This document shows positions 53,142 through 62,826 of a stretch of 64,000 bases of DNA, piece after piece. Each line of letters begins with the position of its first letter. The first letter of the stretch is position 1. A program made the position numbers and the translations under genes. The notes under the pieces were generated by a model, which was not told where the DNA came from, searched no databases, and saw only the letters and a program-made list of their open reading frames with translations. The stretch spans positions 1 through 64,000 of the forward strand of contig NZ_AOGY02000065.1 in assembly GCF_000332455.1 (NCBI RefSeq). The letters are read 5' to 3'. Origin of the DNA: Leptospira vanthielii serovar Holland str. Waz Holland = ATCC 700522 (GTDB lineage Bacteria; Spirochaetota; Leptospiria; Leptospirales; Leptospiraceae).

Positions 53142-53268
53142 TCTGTCTCGAAAAGAAATCTGGAAATTGACCGGAGTTCTCTCCTAACAGGGGCAAAGTG
53201 TAAACCATATCCCAACAAATCCTTCAAATTTTCACTTGCTTTGCGAAAGAGTAAAGTAGGATGTTGGA

Positions 53269-54123
53269 ATGAAAAAAATATTTCCACTCCTAGTTTTATG
53301 GGGATTCATTGCTTGTTCCAGTTTGCCCTACACAATCGAAGACCGTAAATTTGATAAAGCCAAACAAATGATTGAAGAGGGTGCCGACGTGAACGAAACT
53401 TCGGACTGTTTTCATGCCTTAACCATTGCCGCAATGGAAGGGGATGAAAGTCTCGTTAAACTTCTACTTGATAAAGGTGCCAAAGTGGATAACCGTTCTA
53501 AAGAATGTGATTATACCGATCGTATTGGACCGTTCCGAATGAAATTTCGTTGGGGTGCTAGGACAGCGCTTGACCGGGTAGCCAATGCAAAAATTGCAAA
53601 ATTACTTTTGGCAAAAGGGGCTAATCCAAACATCGCCGGATACCGCGAATATACTTTTGCGCCAGACTATGACGTAGCTTTATGGAATGCAGTTCGTAAT
53701 TCTGATTTTGAATTGGTAAAGGTATTAGTAGAAGCCGGTGCCAATGTGAACGTTTATAATAATTCAGGAAAAAATGCCATTTGGGAAATGGCCGATGCTA
53801 GAAAATCCCAAGGGAAACCGGAATTTCTTTCTTACTTACAGTCCAAGGGAATGAAAAAACTTGAAATTACTGATGCAAAAGCCAAAGCAACTGATGGAAA
53901 AGTTTTAACTAAATACAAACACATTGCGACAGGTGCTGTGACTGAAATGTCTCTGGATATAGCAAAAGGTGTATATGAAAATCCTAAAAATTATTCAGCA
54001 CTTACATTAAACGCAGCCGATGGAGCTTATTATCATTATGCGGAATTTGTTTGGGTGGAAACTGGACAAAATTTGTATGAGTGGTATTTACTTCGCCGAA
54101 AAAGAACTGGCACTTTGAAATAA
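53269..54123 (+). CDS. Ankyrin-repeat lipoprotein
   Basis: 284 residues. Signal peptide and lipobox GFIAC near residue 16. Ankyrin repeats in residues about 30-200, for example HALTIAAMEGDESLVKLLLD and VRNSDFELVKVLVEAGA. The tail is a mostly beta segment. Protein-binding lipoprotein; partner unknown. Confidence 0.85.
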   Translation: MKKIFPLLVLWGFIACSSLPYTIEDRKFDKAKQMIEEGADVNETSDCFHALTIAAMEGDESLVKLLLDKGAKVDNRSKECDYTDRIGPFRMKFRWGARTALDRVANAKIAKLLLAKGANPNIAGYREYTFAPDYDVALWNAVRNSDFELVKVLVEAGANVNVYNNSGKNAIWEMADARKSQGKPEFLSYLQSKGMKKLEITDAKAKATDGKVLTKYKHIATGAVTEMSLDIAKGVYENPKNYSALTLNAADGAYYHYAEFVWVETGQNLYEWYLLRRKRTGTLK

Positions 54124-54145
54124 AAAATTCAAGGAACATTCTAGT

Positions 54146-54161
54146 AAAAAGTATACTTTTT
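54146..54161. terminator. Possible terminator hairpin between 53269 and 54256 genes
   Basis: AAAAAGTATACTTTTT is a perfect 16-bp palindrome in the space between convergent genes. The stem is AT-only around GTATAC, so strength is uncertain. Confidence 0.35.
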
Positions 54162-54255
54162 CAAGTATAAGGATATATGATTTCTACTTTTGGTTTTTTG
54201 TTTTTGACTCCGAAAGTTTTGGCAATTTAAATCATGAGTAGAAATCAAAATCCAA

Positions 54256-54930
54256 TTAGATCTTTTGGTATTTCCTAGCCTGTTTTTTATTTTCAGGATC
54301 TAGTTCTATAGATTCTGGATGGAAAACAATATTCCAATACCGAACGACATAGGCGATCACTCCAGCAGTGAGAACAAAAAGTAAAACATAAGCGGAGATC
54401 ACAGGATACATTAAAAATTCATAGGGTGCGCCGAATTGTAAAAAATATGGCAATGACATATACCAAATCACCGACACTGCTACGATTCCCACTCCAAATT
54501 TTCCCCACCAATTAGGTCGTCCTTGTAATCCTCTCTTTAAATACAAATACCCACCAAGCCAAACACCTAAAACCTCGCGGATAAAATAGACAATGAGGAT
54601 CCAACTGGGAAAATCAAAATGGATCGTAACCACAAAGAGTCCGCCCAGTGTTACCAGCTTGTCGCAAACCGGATCTAGGTATCTGCCAAGGGTTGTTTCT
54701 TGGTGGAGGAGACGAGCAAAGAGGCCATCCAAATAGTCACTGAAAACGGCTGCCATTGCGTAGAAAATGGAGGCAAAGAAAGCATGCAGGTTTGCTGGGT
54801 TATGTGCATAGTCGAAAGTACTTTGGAAGAAAAAGGGGAGTAACAATACCCTAAATACAGATAGAAAATTGGATAGAGTAAAGATTCGATCCTGGAAAAG
54901 GTCTTTGGCTTTTTTTTCTTCGATTTGCAT
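54256..54930 (-). CDS. CDP-alcohol phosphatidyltransferase (PgsA-like)
   Basis: About 224 residues from ATG 54930 (frame open to 54978). The CDP-alcohol phosphatidyltransferase motif is complete: DYLDGLFARLLHQETTLGRY and LDPVCDKL (DxxDGxxARxxxxxxxxGxxxDxxxD). Multiple membrane helices. Makes a phospholipid head group such as phosphatidylglycerophosphate. Confidence 0.88.
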   Translation of the reverse strand: MQIEEKKAKDLFQDRIFTLSNFLSVFRVLLLPFFFQSTFDYAHNPANLHAFFASIFYAMAAVFSDYLDGLFARLLHQETTLGRYLDPVCDKLVTLGGLFVVTIHFDFPSWILIVYFIREVLGVWLGGYLYLKRGLQGRPNWWGKFGVGIVAVSVIWYMSLPYFLQFGAPYEFLMYPVISAYVLLFVLTAGVIAYVVRYWNIVFHPESIELDPENKKQARKYQKI

Positions 54931-55033
54931 AGAACCAATGCCAGATTCTAAAAATTCTAACGAAAGGCAAGAAAACAAATGAAAACCGTGTTGACTCTCG
55001 AAGTCGATTCTATACCTTGGTTTTTATTCCGAT

Positions 55034-55110
55034 GGAGTTGTAGCTCAGTTGGTCAGAGTGCCTGCCTGTCACGCAGGATGTCGCGGGTTCGAGCCCCGTC
55101 AACTCCGCCA
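55034..55110 (+). tRNA. tRNA-Asp (anticodon GTC)
   Basis: Acceptor GGAGTTG/CAACTCC, D arm, anticodon stem CCTGC/GCAGG with loop CTGTCAC, T arm GCGGG-TTCGAGC-CCCGT and encoded GCCA end. The anticodon is GTC, so Asp. Confidence 0.95.
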
Positions 55111-55123
55111 TCGGTTTTTCCCC

Positions 55124-56143
55124 TCACTCAATATACTCTTCTTTCTCTTTTTTAAATAAAATCTGATTTTCATCCTCTAAGACCCGTGCGACTTGCACAA
55201 TCTTACTTCTTGCTTCGTTGATCTCTCGTAAGGTGACTCGTGGTTTCATATCAAGAATGTCTAATATATCTTCAGCACGGTTTTGGCTCATATTGTTTAA
55301 GAATTTTTTTCGAATCTCATCCCCAGCTCCACGAATGGCAAGAGATATGGAAGTATCATCGGCGAGCCTATTGATGAGGATTCGCATTTCCTTATTATCA
55401 AGGGAAAGGATGTCTTCAAAGGTATAAAGTTTTTCACGGACAAGGTCTGCCACATCGGGGGAGGTTTCTTCCAATTCGGAGAGGATCGTTTCCTCTGCCC
55501 CTTTTTCCATAAAGTTCAAAATGTTCGCAAGGACATGAGCCCCACCGGCTTCGGAGTATTCCTGTTTGTCCCTTTCTTCATACCGTTTCTTCAAAATCCG
55601 AGCGATGTTTTGGATCATGTCCGGATGGGTTTTGGATGTGGTAGCGAGCCGCACGGCAATTTTGGCCTGTTCTGGTTTGGGAAAAAGTTTCAAAACATCG
55701 GCGGCTTTTTTGGGATCTAGGTGAGAGAGTGTTACAGCAATGATTTGTGGGGATTCGGTTCCGAGCATTCCTTGCAAAACACCCGGATCCACTTGGTTCA
55801 AAAATTCAAAATCATTCTTTGTTTCTTCTTTATGGATCTTCTTTAAAATCACATTGGCTTTTTCCGTGCCCACCGTATGTTCCAAAAGGGATTTGGCAGT
55901 AGACAGTCCACCGGATGTGGTTTCATTCAAGTCTTCGATAGTATTATGAAATTCTTTTAGGATGACTTCGCGTTCTTCCTTGGAGATCGACCTGATTTTG
56001 GACATTTCCAAAATGACAGCTTCAAGCATTGCATCATCTAAGTGTTTGAGAACATCGGCGGCCCTCTCTTTGCCCAGGGATAAAAGGAGTAGGGCGGCTT
56101 TCCTTACGCCAGGAGTGGCGGATGTGGGGTTCTCAGGCTTCAT
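55124..56143 (-). CDS. fliG: Flagellar motor switch protein FliG
   Basis: 339 residues. Armadillo-like repeats with the SPQIIAVTLSHLDPKKAA motif and the C-terminal torque residues around EDILSLDNKEMRILINRL and REINEARSKIVQVARVL. Part of the C ring that couples to the stator. Convergent with the tRNA gene. Confidence 0.94.
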   Translation of the reverse strand: MKPENPTSATPGVRKAALLLLSLGKERAADVLKHLDDAMLEAVILEMSKIRSISKEEREVILKEFHNTIEDLNETTSGGLSTAKSLLEHTVGTEKANVILKKIHKEETKNDFEFLNQVDPGVLQGMLGTESPQIIAVTLSHLDPKKAADVLKLFPKPEQAKIAVRLATTSKTHPDMIQNIARILKKRYEERDKQEYSEAGGAHVLANILNFMEKGAEETILSELEETSPDVADLVREKLYTFEDILSLDNKEMRILINRLADDTSISLAIRGAGDEIRKKFLNNMSQNRAEDILDILDMKPRVTLREINEARSKIVQVARVLEDENQILFKKEKEEYIE

Positions 56144-56272
56144 GTGACATAATTCTCCCGGTTTCCTGATACTGTCAAAAAAAACTTATCTAATGAGACA
56201 AAATTTTCTAAAGGTCTCATAAAAACGTACGATACCCTTTGTAAGTTAGAAAGATAAGGAAATCAAAACCAG

Positions 56273-56482
56273 ATGGACAAAGCACACAAATTCAAAAGCA
56301 CTCTCGAAAGATACATCCACTACCGGGGAATCGATATCGTTCTCCACCTCAAAGACGGACAAAGCATTGAACTCGATAAAAATCGCCAAATGATGGACGA
56401 TGTAGTGATCGGGAACTTAGCCAATGGTGTGGTGCGGATTCCCGTCGCTGACATCCAAAGTGCCGATTTTTTCGCCGCTTAA
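56273..56482 (+). CDS. Small conserved protein of unknown function
   Basis: 69 residues, no signal or membrane segment. Contains IDIVLHLKDGQSIELD and a VVIGNLANGVVRIPVADIQS segment of mainly beta strands. Codon use and a sensible start 130 bp downstream of the fliG start (divergent) support a gene. No family recognised. Confidence 0.6.
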   Translation: MDKAHKFKSTLERYIHYRGIDIVLHLKDGQSIELDKNRQMMDDVVIGNLANGVVRIPVADIQSADFFAA

Positions 56483-56500
56483 GTTTAACATCTCCTAGTT

Positions 56501-57865
56501 TCAAATAACACCCGCAATCAGGCTCGGACGTTCGAGAAGGGTCTTTAGGGTTTTTAGGAATTCGGCCCCAACAGCACCATCGATCACTCGGTGGTCGCAA
56601 GAAAGGGTCAGAGACAAAACTCTACCCGCAACTACGGCTCCATTTTCCACAACCGGTTTTTCTTCCACAGAACCCACCGCAAGGATGGCGCTCTCCGGTT
56701 CGTTGATGATGGCCGTAAACATGCTTATCCCATACATTCCCAAATTCGAAATGGTAAAGGTTCCATTCGAAAATTCTTCCGGTTTCAATTTTCGTTCCCG
56801 TGCTTTTTTTGCCAGTTCCTTCACTTCTCTGGAAATCTCTAAAATGGATTTTATATCTGCATTTCGTATGACAGGTGTTAATAGACCTCCATCGAGCGAG
56901 ACGGCAATCCCGATATCCACACGACCAAATTGCAAAATGGAATCTCCTTGGAAGCTGGCATTCACCTTGGGATGGAGTCTCAGAGCCGCCGCAGTGGCTT
57001 TGACTATGATATCATTTAAGCTGACCTTCATTTGTATTTCCGGATCTAAATGTTTTTGGAATTCCAAAAGGTCGGCTCGGAATCCTTCCATGGCTTTGGC
57101 ATTCACATCTACATTCAAATAAAAGTGGGGGAGATTTTGTTTAGATTCGGTAAGACGTTTGGCAATGGTTTTACGCATTCCATTGAGTGTCACCACTTCA
57201 TCCGACCGAGAAGCAACTACATTGGAAGATCTGGAGCTTGTTCCTTTGTTCAATGTATCAAGAACATCATTTTTTGTGATTCGGCCTTCGGGACCCGTTC
57301 CAATCACTGTGTGTAAGTCGATTCCATGTTCCATGGCAATGGACTTAGCCAAAGGGGAAGCAAGAACTCGTAAGGTCCCACGATTTGCGGAGACTCCCAC
57401 ACTCGCACCGTTTTCTTTGGGGTTTGGTGACTGCGGTTTTGGTTGCGAAGTCAAACCTTTTGTATCTTTTACAGAGGAAACTACCACCGAATCTGCATTT
57501 GGTTCTGGTGTTTGATTTTTCGGCGTAGGATTTGTATCTTCCTTAGGATTTACTGCTTTTGGGTTTGGACTTGGGACGGAAGAACTTTTTTGTGGAATTC
57601 CAGCTAACAAAGAGTTAATGTCTTCGCCTGGTTTTCCAATCACTGCAAGTGCTTCACCTACCTTTAGTTTGGCGCCTTCGGTGTGCAAGATTTTTAGAAT
57701 CACTCCGGTTTCAAAGGCTTCCATTTCCATTACTGCTTTGTCAGTTTCTACTTCGGCAATGATGTCGCCGGGAGATACGGAGTCTCCTTCTTGTTTCAAC
57801 CACTTTACAATGGTTCCTTCCTCCATAGTTGGGGAAAGTTGGGTCATTTCTTGGATCTTTGCCAT
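56501..57865 (-). CDS. pdhC: Pyruvate dehydrogenase E2, dihydrolipoamide acetyltransferase
   Basis: 454 residues from ATG 57865. Lipoyl domain with the lipoylated Lys in ETDKAVMEME, a Pro-rich linker, a peripheral-subunit-binding domain (ASPLAKSIAMEHGIDLHTVIG) and the catalytic core ending TLSCDHRVIDGAVGAEF, where the HRxxDG motif lies. Transfers the acetyl group to CoA. Last gene of pdhABC; no E3 is in the window. Confidence 0.94.
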   Translation of the reverse strand: MAKIQEMTQLSPTMEEGTIVKWLKQEGDSVSPGDIIAEVETDKAVMEMEAFETGVILKILHTEGAKLKVGEALAVIGKPGEDINSLLAGIPQKSSSVPSPNPKAVNPKEDTNPTPKNQTPEPNADSVVVSSVKDTKGLTSQPKPQSPNPKENGASVGVSANRGTLRVLASPLAKSIAMEHGIDLHTVIGTGPEGRITKNDVLDTLNKGTSSRSSNVVASRSDEVVTLNGMRKTIAKRLTESKQNLPHFYLNVDVNAKAMEGFRADLLEFQKHLDPEIQMKVSLNDIIVKATAAALRLHPKVNASFQGDSILQFGRVDIGIAVSLDGGLLTPVIRNADIKSILEISREVKELAKKARERKLKPEEFSNGTFTISNLGMYGISMFTAIINEPESAILAVGSVEEKPVVENGAVVAGRVLSLTLSCDHRVIDGAVGAEFLKTLKTLLERPSLIAGVI

Positions 57866-57875
57866 TACGGTTCTC

Positions 57876-58850
57876 CTACTGTAACATCTCGCGGATGGTA
57901 TCGGCAACTCTTGTTGCATTGGGCAAACTCATTCGTTCTAAGTTGGCAGCGTAAGACATAGGTACATCGATTTGTGTCACTCGTTCGACGGGATGGTCCA
58001 AATAAGCAAAGGCATTTTTTTGGATGAGGTAAGCAATTTGTGCCCCAAATCCAGCTACTGGCCAACCTTCTTCTACAACCAGCGCACGGTTTGTTTTTTT
58101 TACCGATTCATAAATGAGATTTTCATCTAATGGACGTAAGCTGCGGAGATCCACTATTTCCACTGAAATTCCTTCTTTTTCTAAGAGGGCAGCGGCTTCT
58201 TCAGCAAACACAAGGGCCCTTGACCAAGTAACAAGCGTAATGTCTGTTCCTTTTCGTTTGATCTCCCCAAGTCCTAGAGGTATGGTGAATTCTTGTTCGG
58301 GGACTTCTCCTTTGGCCCCATACAACACTTCTGATTCGATAAAGATCGTGGGGTTATTGTCCCTGATGGATGATTTGAGTAGGCCATAAGCATCCTTTGG
58401 GGTTGCAGGACAAACCACTTTGAGGCCCGGGCAATGGGCATACCAGGATTCAAAGGCTTGTGAGTGTTGGGCACCGAGTCTTCCCCCCACACCGCCGGCT
58501 CCTCGAAAGACAATCGGCATCGGGAACTGGCCCCCACTCATATAATTGATTTTAGCTGCGGAGTTGATGATTTGGTCAATGGCAACGAGAGAAAAGTTCC
58601 AAGTCATAAACTCAATGATAGGACGTAGACCCACCATGGCAGAACCCACTCCAATTCCCGCAAATCCATTTTCTGAAATTGGGGTGTCGATGACACGTTC
58701 CTCTCCGAACTTGCCGAGCATTCCTTGGGAAACTTTATAAGCACCTTGGTAGTGGCCCACTTCTTCTCCCATTAAATAAATCAATGGATCTTTTTCCATC
58801 TCCTCAACCATAGCACGGTTCAATGCTTCTCTGTAGGTAAGTATGGCCAT
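57876..58850 (-). CDS. pdhB: Pyruvate dehydrogenase E1 component, beta subunit
   Basis: 324 residues. N-terminal TYREALNRAMVEEMEKD, the GEEVGHYQGAYKV segment, and C-terminal transketolase-like domain with VVEEGWPVAGFGAQIA. Pairs with PdhA to decarboxylate pyruvate. Its stop lies 10 bp before the pdhC start. Confidence 0.94.
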   Translation of the reverse strand: MAILTYREALNRAMVEEMEKDPLIYLMGEEVGHYQGAYKVSQGMLGKFGEERVIDTPISENGFAGIGVGSAMVGLRPIIEFMTWNFSLVAIDQIINSAAKINYMSGGQFPMPIVFRGAGGVGGRLGAQHSQAFESWYAHCPGLKVVCPATPKDAYGLLKSSIRDNNPTIFIESEVLYGAKGEVPEQEFTIPLGLGEIKRKGTDITLVTWSRALVFAEEAAALLEKEGISVEIVDLRSLRPLDENLIYESVKKTNRALVVEEGWPVAGFGAQIAYLIQKNAFAYLDHPVERVTQIDVPMSYAANLERMSLPNATRVADTIREMLQ

Positions 58851-59837
58851 CTATTTGTCCTCCGCATACACATACTTGTGTAGTTGAGAGAGAGGTGGTT
58901 CTGGTGAGGTCTCCGCATACTCGTATGCCTCATCGATTTGGGTTTGGATTTCTAAATCCATTTTATCTAATTCTTCTGTCTTTATCCCTCCTAACTCTAG
59001 TTCGTGACGAGCACGCATTAGGGGGTCTTTCTTTTTATAAGCATCCAATTCTTCTTTGGTTCTATATTTTGCCGGGTCAGACATGGAATGGCCACGGAAA
59101 CGATAAGTAGAAACTTCAATGAGAGTGGGGCCTTCGCCGCGACGAGCTCGTTCGACTGCTACTTGAACGTGGTCTCTTACTTTCCTTACCTCATCGCCTT
59201 CGATATGATCCCGTGCCATATCGTAAGCATAAGCTCTGACAGAAACATCTTTGACAGCAAGGGCACGGTATTCGGGAGTACCCATCGCATAATGGTTGTT
59301 TTCGCAAATAAAAACTACTGGGAGTTTCCAAATGGCAGCTAGGTTTAAACCTTCATGAAAGGAACCGATGTTTGCTGCTCCTTCCCCAAAAAAACAGATC
59401 GTAACGGAATCTTCTTTTTTGTATTTGGAAGCAAAGGCAATGCCGGCAGCAAGAGAGATATGTCCTCCTACGATTCCGTGCCCTCCCATAAAGTGAGCGT
59501 TGCGATCAAAAAAGTGCATGGAACCACCGTTACCTTTTGAGATTCCTGTTGCTTTACCAAATAACTCTGCCATCAGAGGTTTTGGATTTAGACCCCTAGC
59601 CAAAGCATGGCCGTGGTCTCTATAGGTAGAAACAATATAGTCTTTTGGGGTGAGGGCGGCAATGGAACCAACCCCAACAGCTTCTTGACCGATATACAAA
59701 TGCAAAAACCCACCAATTTTTCCTACACTATAGGCTTTGGCGGCGGCTTCCTCAAACTTTCGTATAAGTACCATTTGTCTGTAGAACTCTTTCAACTCGC
59801 TCACAGATTGTGAGTCTTTTGGGACAGAAGAAACCAA
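58851..59837 (-). CDS. pdhA: Pyruvate dehydrogenase E1 component, alpha subunit
   Basis: 328 residues. The thiamine diphosphate site is in FFGEGAANIGSFHEG through ICENNHYAMGTP (GxG to NN), with RDHGHALARG and RFRGHSMSDPAKYR downstream. Stop directly adjoins pdhB. First gene of the operon. Confidence 0.95.
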   Translation of the reverse strand: MVSSVPKDSQSVSELKEFYRQMVLIRKFEEAAAKAYSVGKIGGFLHLYIGQEAVGVGSIAALTPKDYIVSTYRDHGHALARGLNPKPLMAELFGKATGISKGNGGSMHFFDRNAHFMGGHGIVGGHISLAAGIAFASKYKKEDSVTICFFGEGAANIGSFHEGLNLAAIWKLPVVFICENNHYAMGTPEYRALAVKDVSVRAYAYDMARDHIEGDEVRKVRDHVQVAVERARRGEGPTLIEVSTYRFRGHSMSDPAKYRTKEELDAYKKKDPLMRARHELELGGIKTEELDKMDLEIQTQIDEAYEYAETSPEPPLSQLHKYVYAEDK

Positions 59838-59942
59838 CTAGAACCTCCAAAACCAGTAAAAAACTACACCATTTAGACGGAGAATGAAAGCAAAAATCTT
59901 GCTCTCAGAAGGATCGTTAAAGACAGTTTCCTTAGGACCTTT

Positions 59943-61226
59943 ATGAAAATTACGAATGCTGGTATCGAATTCTTAGAATTCAATGAATTTAGAAATTTTG
60001 CCGTTGATTATGATTTGTTAGGTTCTGTATCTCTCAGTGAACCTGTTGTAGATAAAAATGGTAGTATCTTAATCAAAGAAAAAGTTGCCATAAAAGAAAA
60101 CATTTTAAAGAAACTGGAAGGGATGGAAGGAAACTACATCCCTTCCTTTAAGTTGGCAATGTCAAAGGATTTGATGAGAATGCTTCGAATGGTTCTTTCG
60201 AAAGCCATCCTTAGCCGAATCGAAGATAGATCCAATGAATTTATTTTTCACTTATATGAACAAAATGCGGAAAGAATGGCAAGCCTCAAAGGCATCATTC
60301 AAAATGCCTTTTATTCTAAATCCCTAGCACTGTCTTTTTTTCGAATTCTACTCAGCCACAAAGAGTTCTTTAATCACTTAGCTGACTTTGGGCTTTTAAG
60401 TTTAGGATCTGTGATTCAAAAACAATACGGCTTTAAGATGGTAAACCGCTTCAGTTTCCTTGCAGGTCTTTGTGCAGATATTGCAGTATCTAAAGAAGGA
60501 TTGTACAAACAAAGTTTTTTGGGTTCGTCGCTTTCATCTGCAGTCAACCTCTCTTTGGAAATTGCAAGGAAACTCAATCTTCCAGAAGAAGTCATTAGTG
60601 CTATCAATAACCATGGTTCGAATGGATTCGAAATTCCTGGTGTTGTTCCTGCCACAGTCAATGTAGAGGACTTACGCAAACACCAATTAAACCAGGACCT
60701 ACTTGCAGGGAGTGGAATGGAAGATGATTCCAGTGATGATGAAGAAGACGCAGGTGAGTATGCAGATGATACCGCAGCTGTCACTTTAGATGCATTAAAG
60801 ATTGCTCGTTATATCATGGAAAATTTGAAGGTAACAACCGAGAAGGAACATGTCTCGGAAAAACTCCTTGTTATGTTTACTTACAATGCAGAGAAGGGAC
60901 TTTTCCGTAAGGATCTGGCTGATCCAATGATTGACCGCTTTAAAGAATTCGACCAGGCAATCAAACGTATTCGTACGATTGCAGAAATTGAAAACAAATG
61001 TAAGTTTCCCACTTCTGCTTGGGCCTATCCAAAACCAAAAGCAGCACAGATTCTTTGTAAGGACAAAAATTACCAATGCCCTTGGATTGTAAACGGTTGG
61101 GATTTACGGATCATTTCACCACAAGATCCTTTTGGCCATATTGGAACCTCTCTTGATGTAGGAACCTATCCCAAATGTGCTTTAGAGGAAGAACTCCATG
61201 CAAAAATCAAGTATACTGACTCTTAG
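59943..61226 (+). CDS. Degenerate HD-type signalling protein
   Basis: 427 residues. The middle region recalls an HD/HDOD fold (FSFLAGLCADIAVSKEGLYK, ISAINNHG) but the HD dyad is missing; an acidic stretch (DDSSDDEEDAGEYADD) follows. No known enzymatic motif remains. The role could be protein-protein signalling. Divergent from pdhA. Confidence 0.6.
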   Translation: MKITNAGIEFLEFNEFRNFAVDYDLLGSVSLSEPVVDKNGSILIKEKVAIKENILKKLEGMEGNYIPSFKLAMSKDLMRMLRMVLSKAILSRIEDRSNEFIFHLYEQNAERMASLKGIIQNAFYSKSLALSFFRILLSHKEFFNHLADFGLLSLGSVIQKQYGFKMVNRFSFLAGLCADIAVSKEGLYKQSFLGSSLSSAVNLSLEIARKLNLPEEVISAINNHGSNGFEIPGVVPATVNVEDLRKHQLNQDLLAGSGMEDDSSDDEEDAGEYADDTAAVTLDALKIARYIMENLKVTTEKEHVSEKLLVMFTYNAEKGLFRKDLADPMIDRFKEFDQAIKRIRTIAEIENKCKFPTSAWAYPKPKAAQILCKDKNYQCPWIVNGWDLRIISPQDPFGHIGTSLDVGTYPKCALEEELHAKIKYTDS

Positions 61227-61302
61227 TGGAAATGTAGTTGGGAACGAAAGATTTGAATTAAAGTAGAGAGAATTTTGAAACTGTATGTGGGCTTAAAAAA
61301 CA

Positions 61303-61329
61303 AAAACCAACCGAAACTCGGTTGGTTTT
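61303..61329. terminator. Bidirectional terminator
   Basis: AAAACCAACCGA and TCGGTTGGTTTT form a perfect 12-bp stem with a 3-base loop, with A-run and T-run on the two sides. It lies between convergent genes ending at 61226 and 61349 and can stop transcription both ways. Confidence 0.85.
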
Positions 61330-61348
61330 CTTTTACAGAAAAAGATGA

Positions 61349-61597
61349 TTAGAAACCTGCTGGTTTTTTAATGTCTTTAGTTGCGTCGTTGATCGCGCCT
61401 GTTGCTGCTTTTTTAGCTTCTGCTTCTGCAGTTTTTACTGCTGCATCTACTTTTTTCTCTACTTCTGTAGTTACTTTTTTAGCTGCATCTTCAACAGATT
61501 CCATTTTTTCTTCAACAACTGGTTCTTCCTTTTTACAGAAAGCAAGCCCAGAAGCCATAGTGACACCAAGAATTAAAACGAGTAGTTTTTTATTCAT
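61349..61597 (-). CDS. Coiled-coil Ala/Lys/Glu-rich lipoprotein
   Basis: 82 residues from ATG 61597 (frame open to 61633). Signal peptide with GLAFC at the lipobox, then EEKMESVEDAAKKV and a long Ala/Lys/Glu heptad segment. The Phe at -1 is typical of spirochaete lipoboxes. Probably an abundant envelope lipoprotein; function unknown. Confidence 0.78.
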   Translation of the reverse strand: MNKKLLVLILGVTMASGLAFCKKEEPVVEEKMESVEDAAKKVTTEVEKKVDAAVKTAEAEAKKAATGAINDATKDIKKPAGF

Positions 61598-61686
61598 TGA
61601 AAGTTTTCTCCTAAAATCTTTTAATTCTGCCAAAACTACCCGATAATCATTTCCAATGAAAGAAATTTCTGTATTTGTTTTGAAAA

Positions 61687-62721
61687 TTATGCCTTGGGAA
61701 TGAACGTAAGGAATTCTTCTACTTCCTTTTTGCTCCCAATAATGAGCGTTGTTCTTTCATGAAGGTCTTTCGGATTTAGGTCTAGGATTCGTTCTCCTTT
61801 CACTGTTACCGCCATTCCTCCCGCTTGTTCAGCGATGAAAGCCATTGGGGCCGCTTCGTATAACAAACGTAGTTTTCCGTTCGGATATTTTGATGATTTT
61901 GTATCATTAGGATAGAGGAAGATTCCCCCTTTGAGTAAGTTCCTATGGAAATCCGCAACAAGTGAGCCAATGTAACGAGCTGTTTTTGGTTTTTTGCCGC
62001 CTTCAATGGATTTGATCTTTTGGAGGTAGGCCTGGACTTCCGGGGACCAATAAGAAGCATTCCCTTCGTTGGCAGAATAAATATCTCCTGATTCTGGCAT
62101 TTTCATATTGGGATGGGACAATAGAAATTCACCTACACTCGGATCTAAGGTAAAACCTGAGACTCCCTTTCCTGTGGAAAGAACAAGCATGGTGGACGAT
62201 CCGTAAATGATGTATCCTGCACAACGTTGTAAATGGCCTTGTTGGAGAAGGTCTTTTTCCGTCCCCGGTTCTTTGGAGTTGGGTTCTAAACGTTGGTGGA
62301 TGGAAAAAATAGTACCGATAGAAACATTTGTATCAATATTCGAAGATCCGTCCAGGGGATCGATCGCCATGGTATACTTTCCGATATTGTAACCCCCAGG
62401 GATGGGAATGATGTTTTCGTGTTCTTCACTGGCAAGGACACAAAGGTGGCCACAGATCTTTAGGGATTGGTTGAAGGCATTGTCTGCATATTGGTCCAGT
62501 TTCATTTGGGTTTCGCCCTGGACATTGGTGTCTTCTGTGGCACCCAGGATATCGTCCAAAAGTCCCGCTTTTCTGACCTCTCGGCCCACAATTTTGGCCG
62601 CATAGACTAGGTGGCTGAGTAGGGCTGTAAATTCTCCGGAGGCATGAGGGATTTTGAGTTGCTCTTCTAGAATGAATTGCGATAGAGAGATAAGTTTTTT
62701 TTGTTTCGGTGTTGCGTTCAC
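61687..62721 (-). CDS. fbp: Fructose-1,6-bisphosphatase class I
   Basis: 344 residues. Metal/substrate motifs: AIDPLDGSSNIDTNVSIGTI, YGSSTMLV, IGSLVADFHRNLLKGG and KLRLLYEAAPMAFIAEQAGG. Converts fructose 1,6-bisphosphate to fructose 6-phosphate in gluconeogenesis. Confidence 0.95.
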   Translation of the reverse strand: MNATPKQKKLISLSQFILEEQLKIPHASGEFTALLSHLVYAAKIVGREVRKAGLLDDILGATEDTNVQGETQMKLDQYADNAFNQSLKICGHLCVLASEEHENIIPIPGGYNIGKYTMAIDPLDGSSNIDTNVSIGTIFSIHQRLEPNSKEPGTEKDLLQQGHLQRCAGYIIYGSSTMLVLSTGKGVSGFTLDPSVGEFLLSHPNMKMPESGDIYSANEGNASYWSPEVQAYLQKIKSIEGGKKPKTARYIGSLVADFHRNLLKGGIFLYPNDTKSSKYPNGKLRLLYEAAPMAFIAEQAGGMAVTVKGERILDLNPKDLHERTTLIIGSKKEVEEFLTFIPKA

Positions 62722-62826
62722 AGGTTCCCCGATTAGTTTTTACACCATTTTGGGGGCATAACGTCAGGAGCAATCCTTTCTCCTTTTGATTGGTGAAGTC
62801 CCAACCGATACTAAAACTAGATTCCG

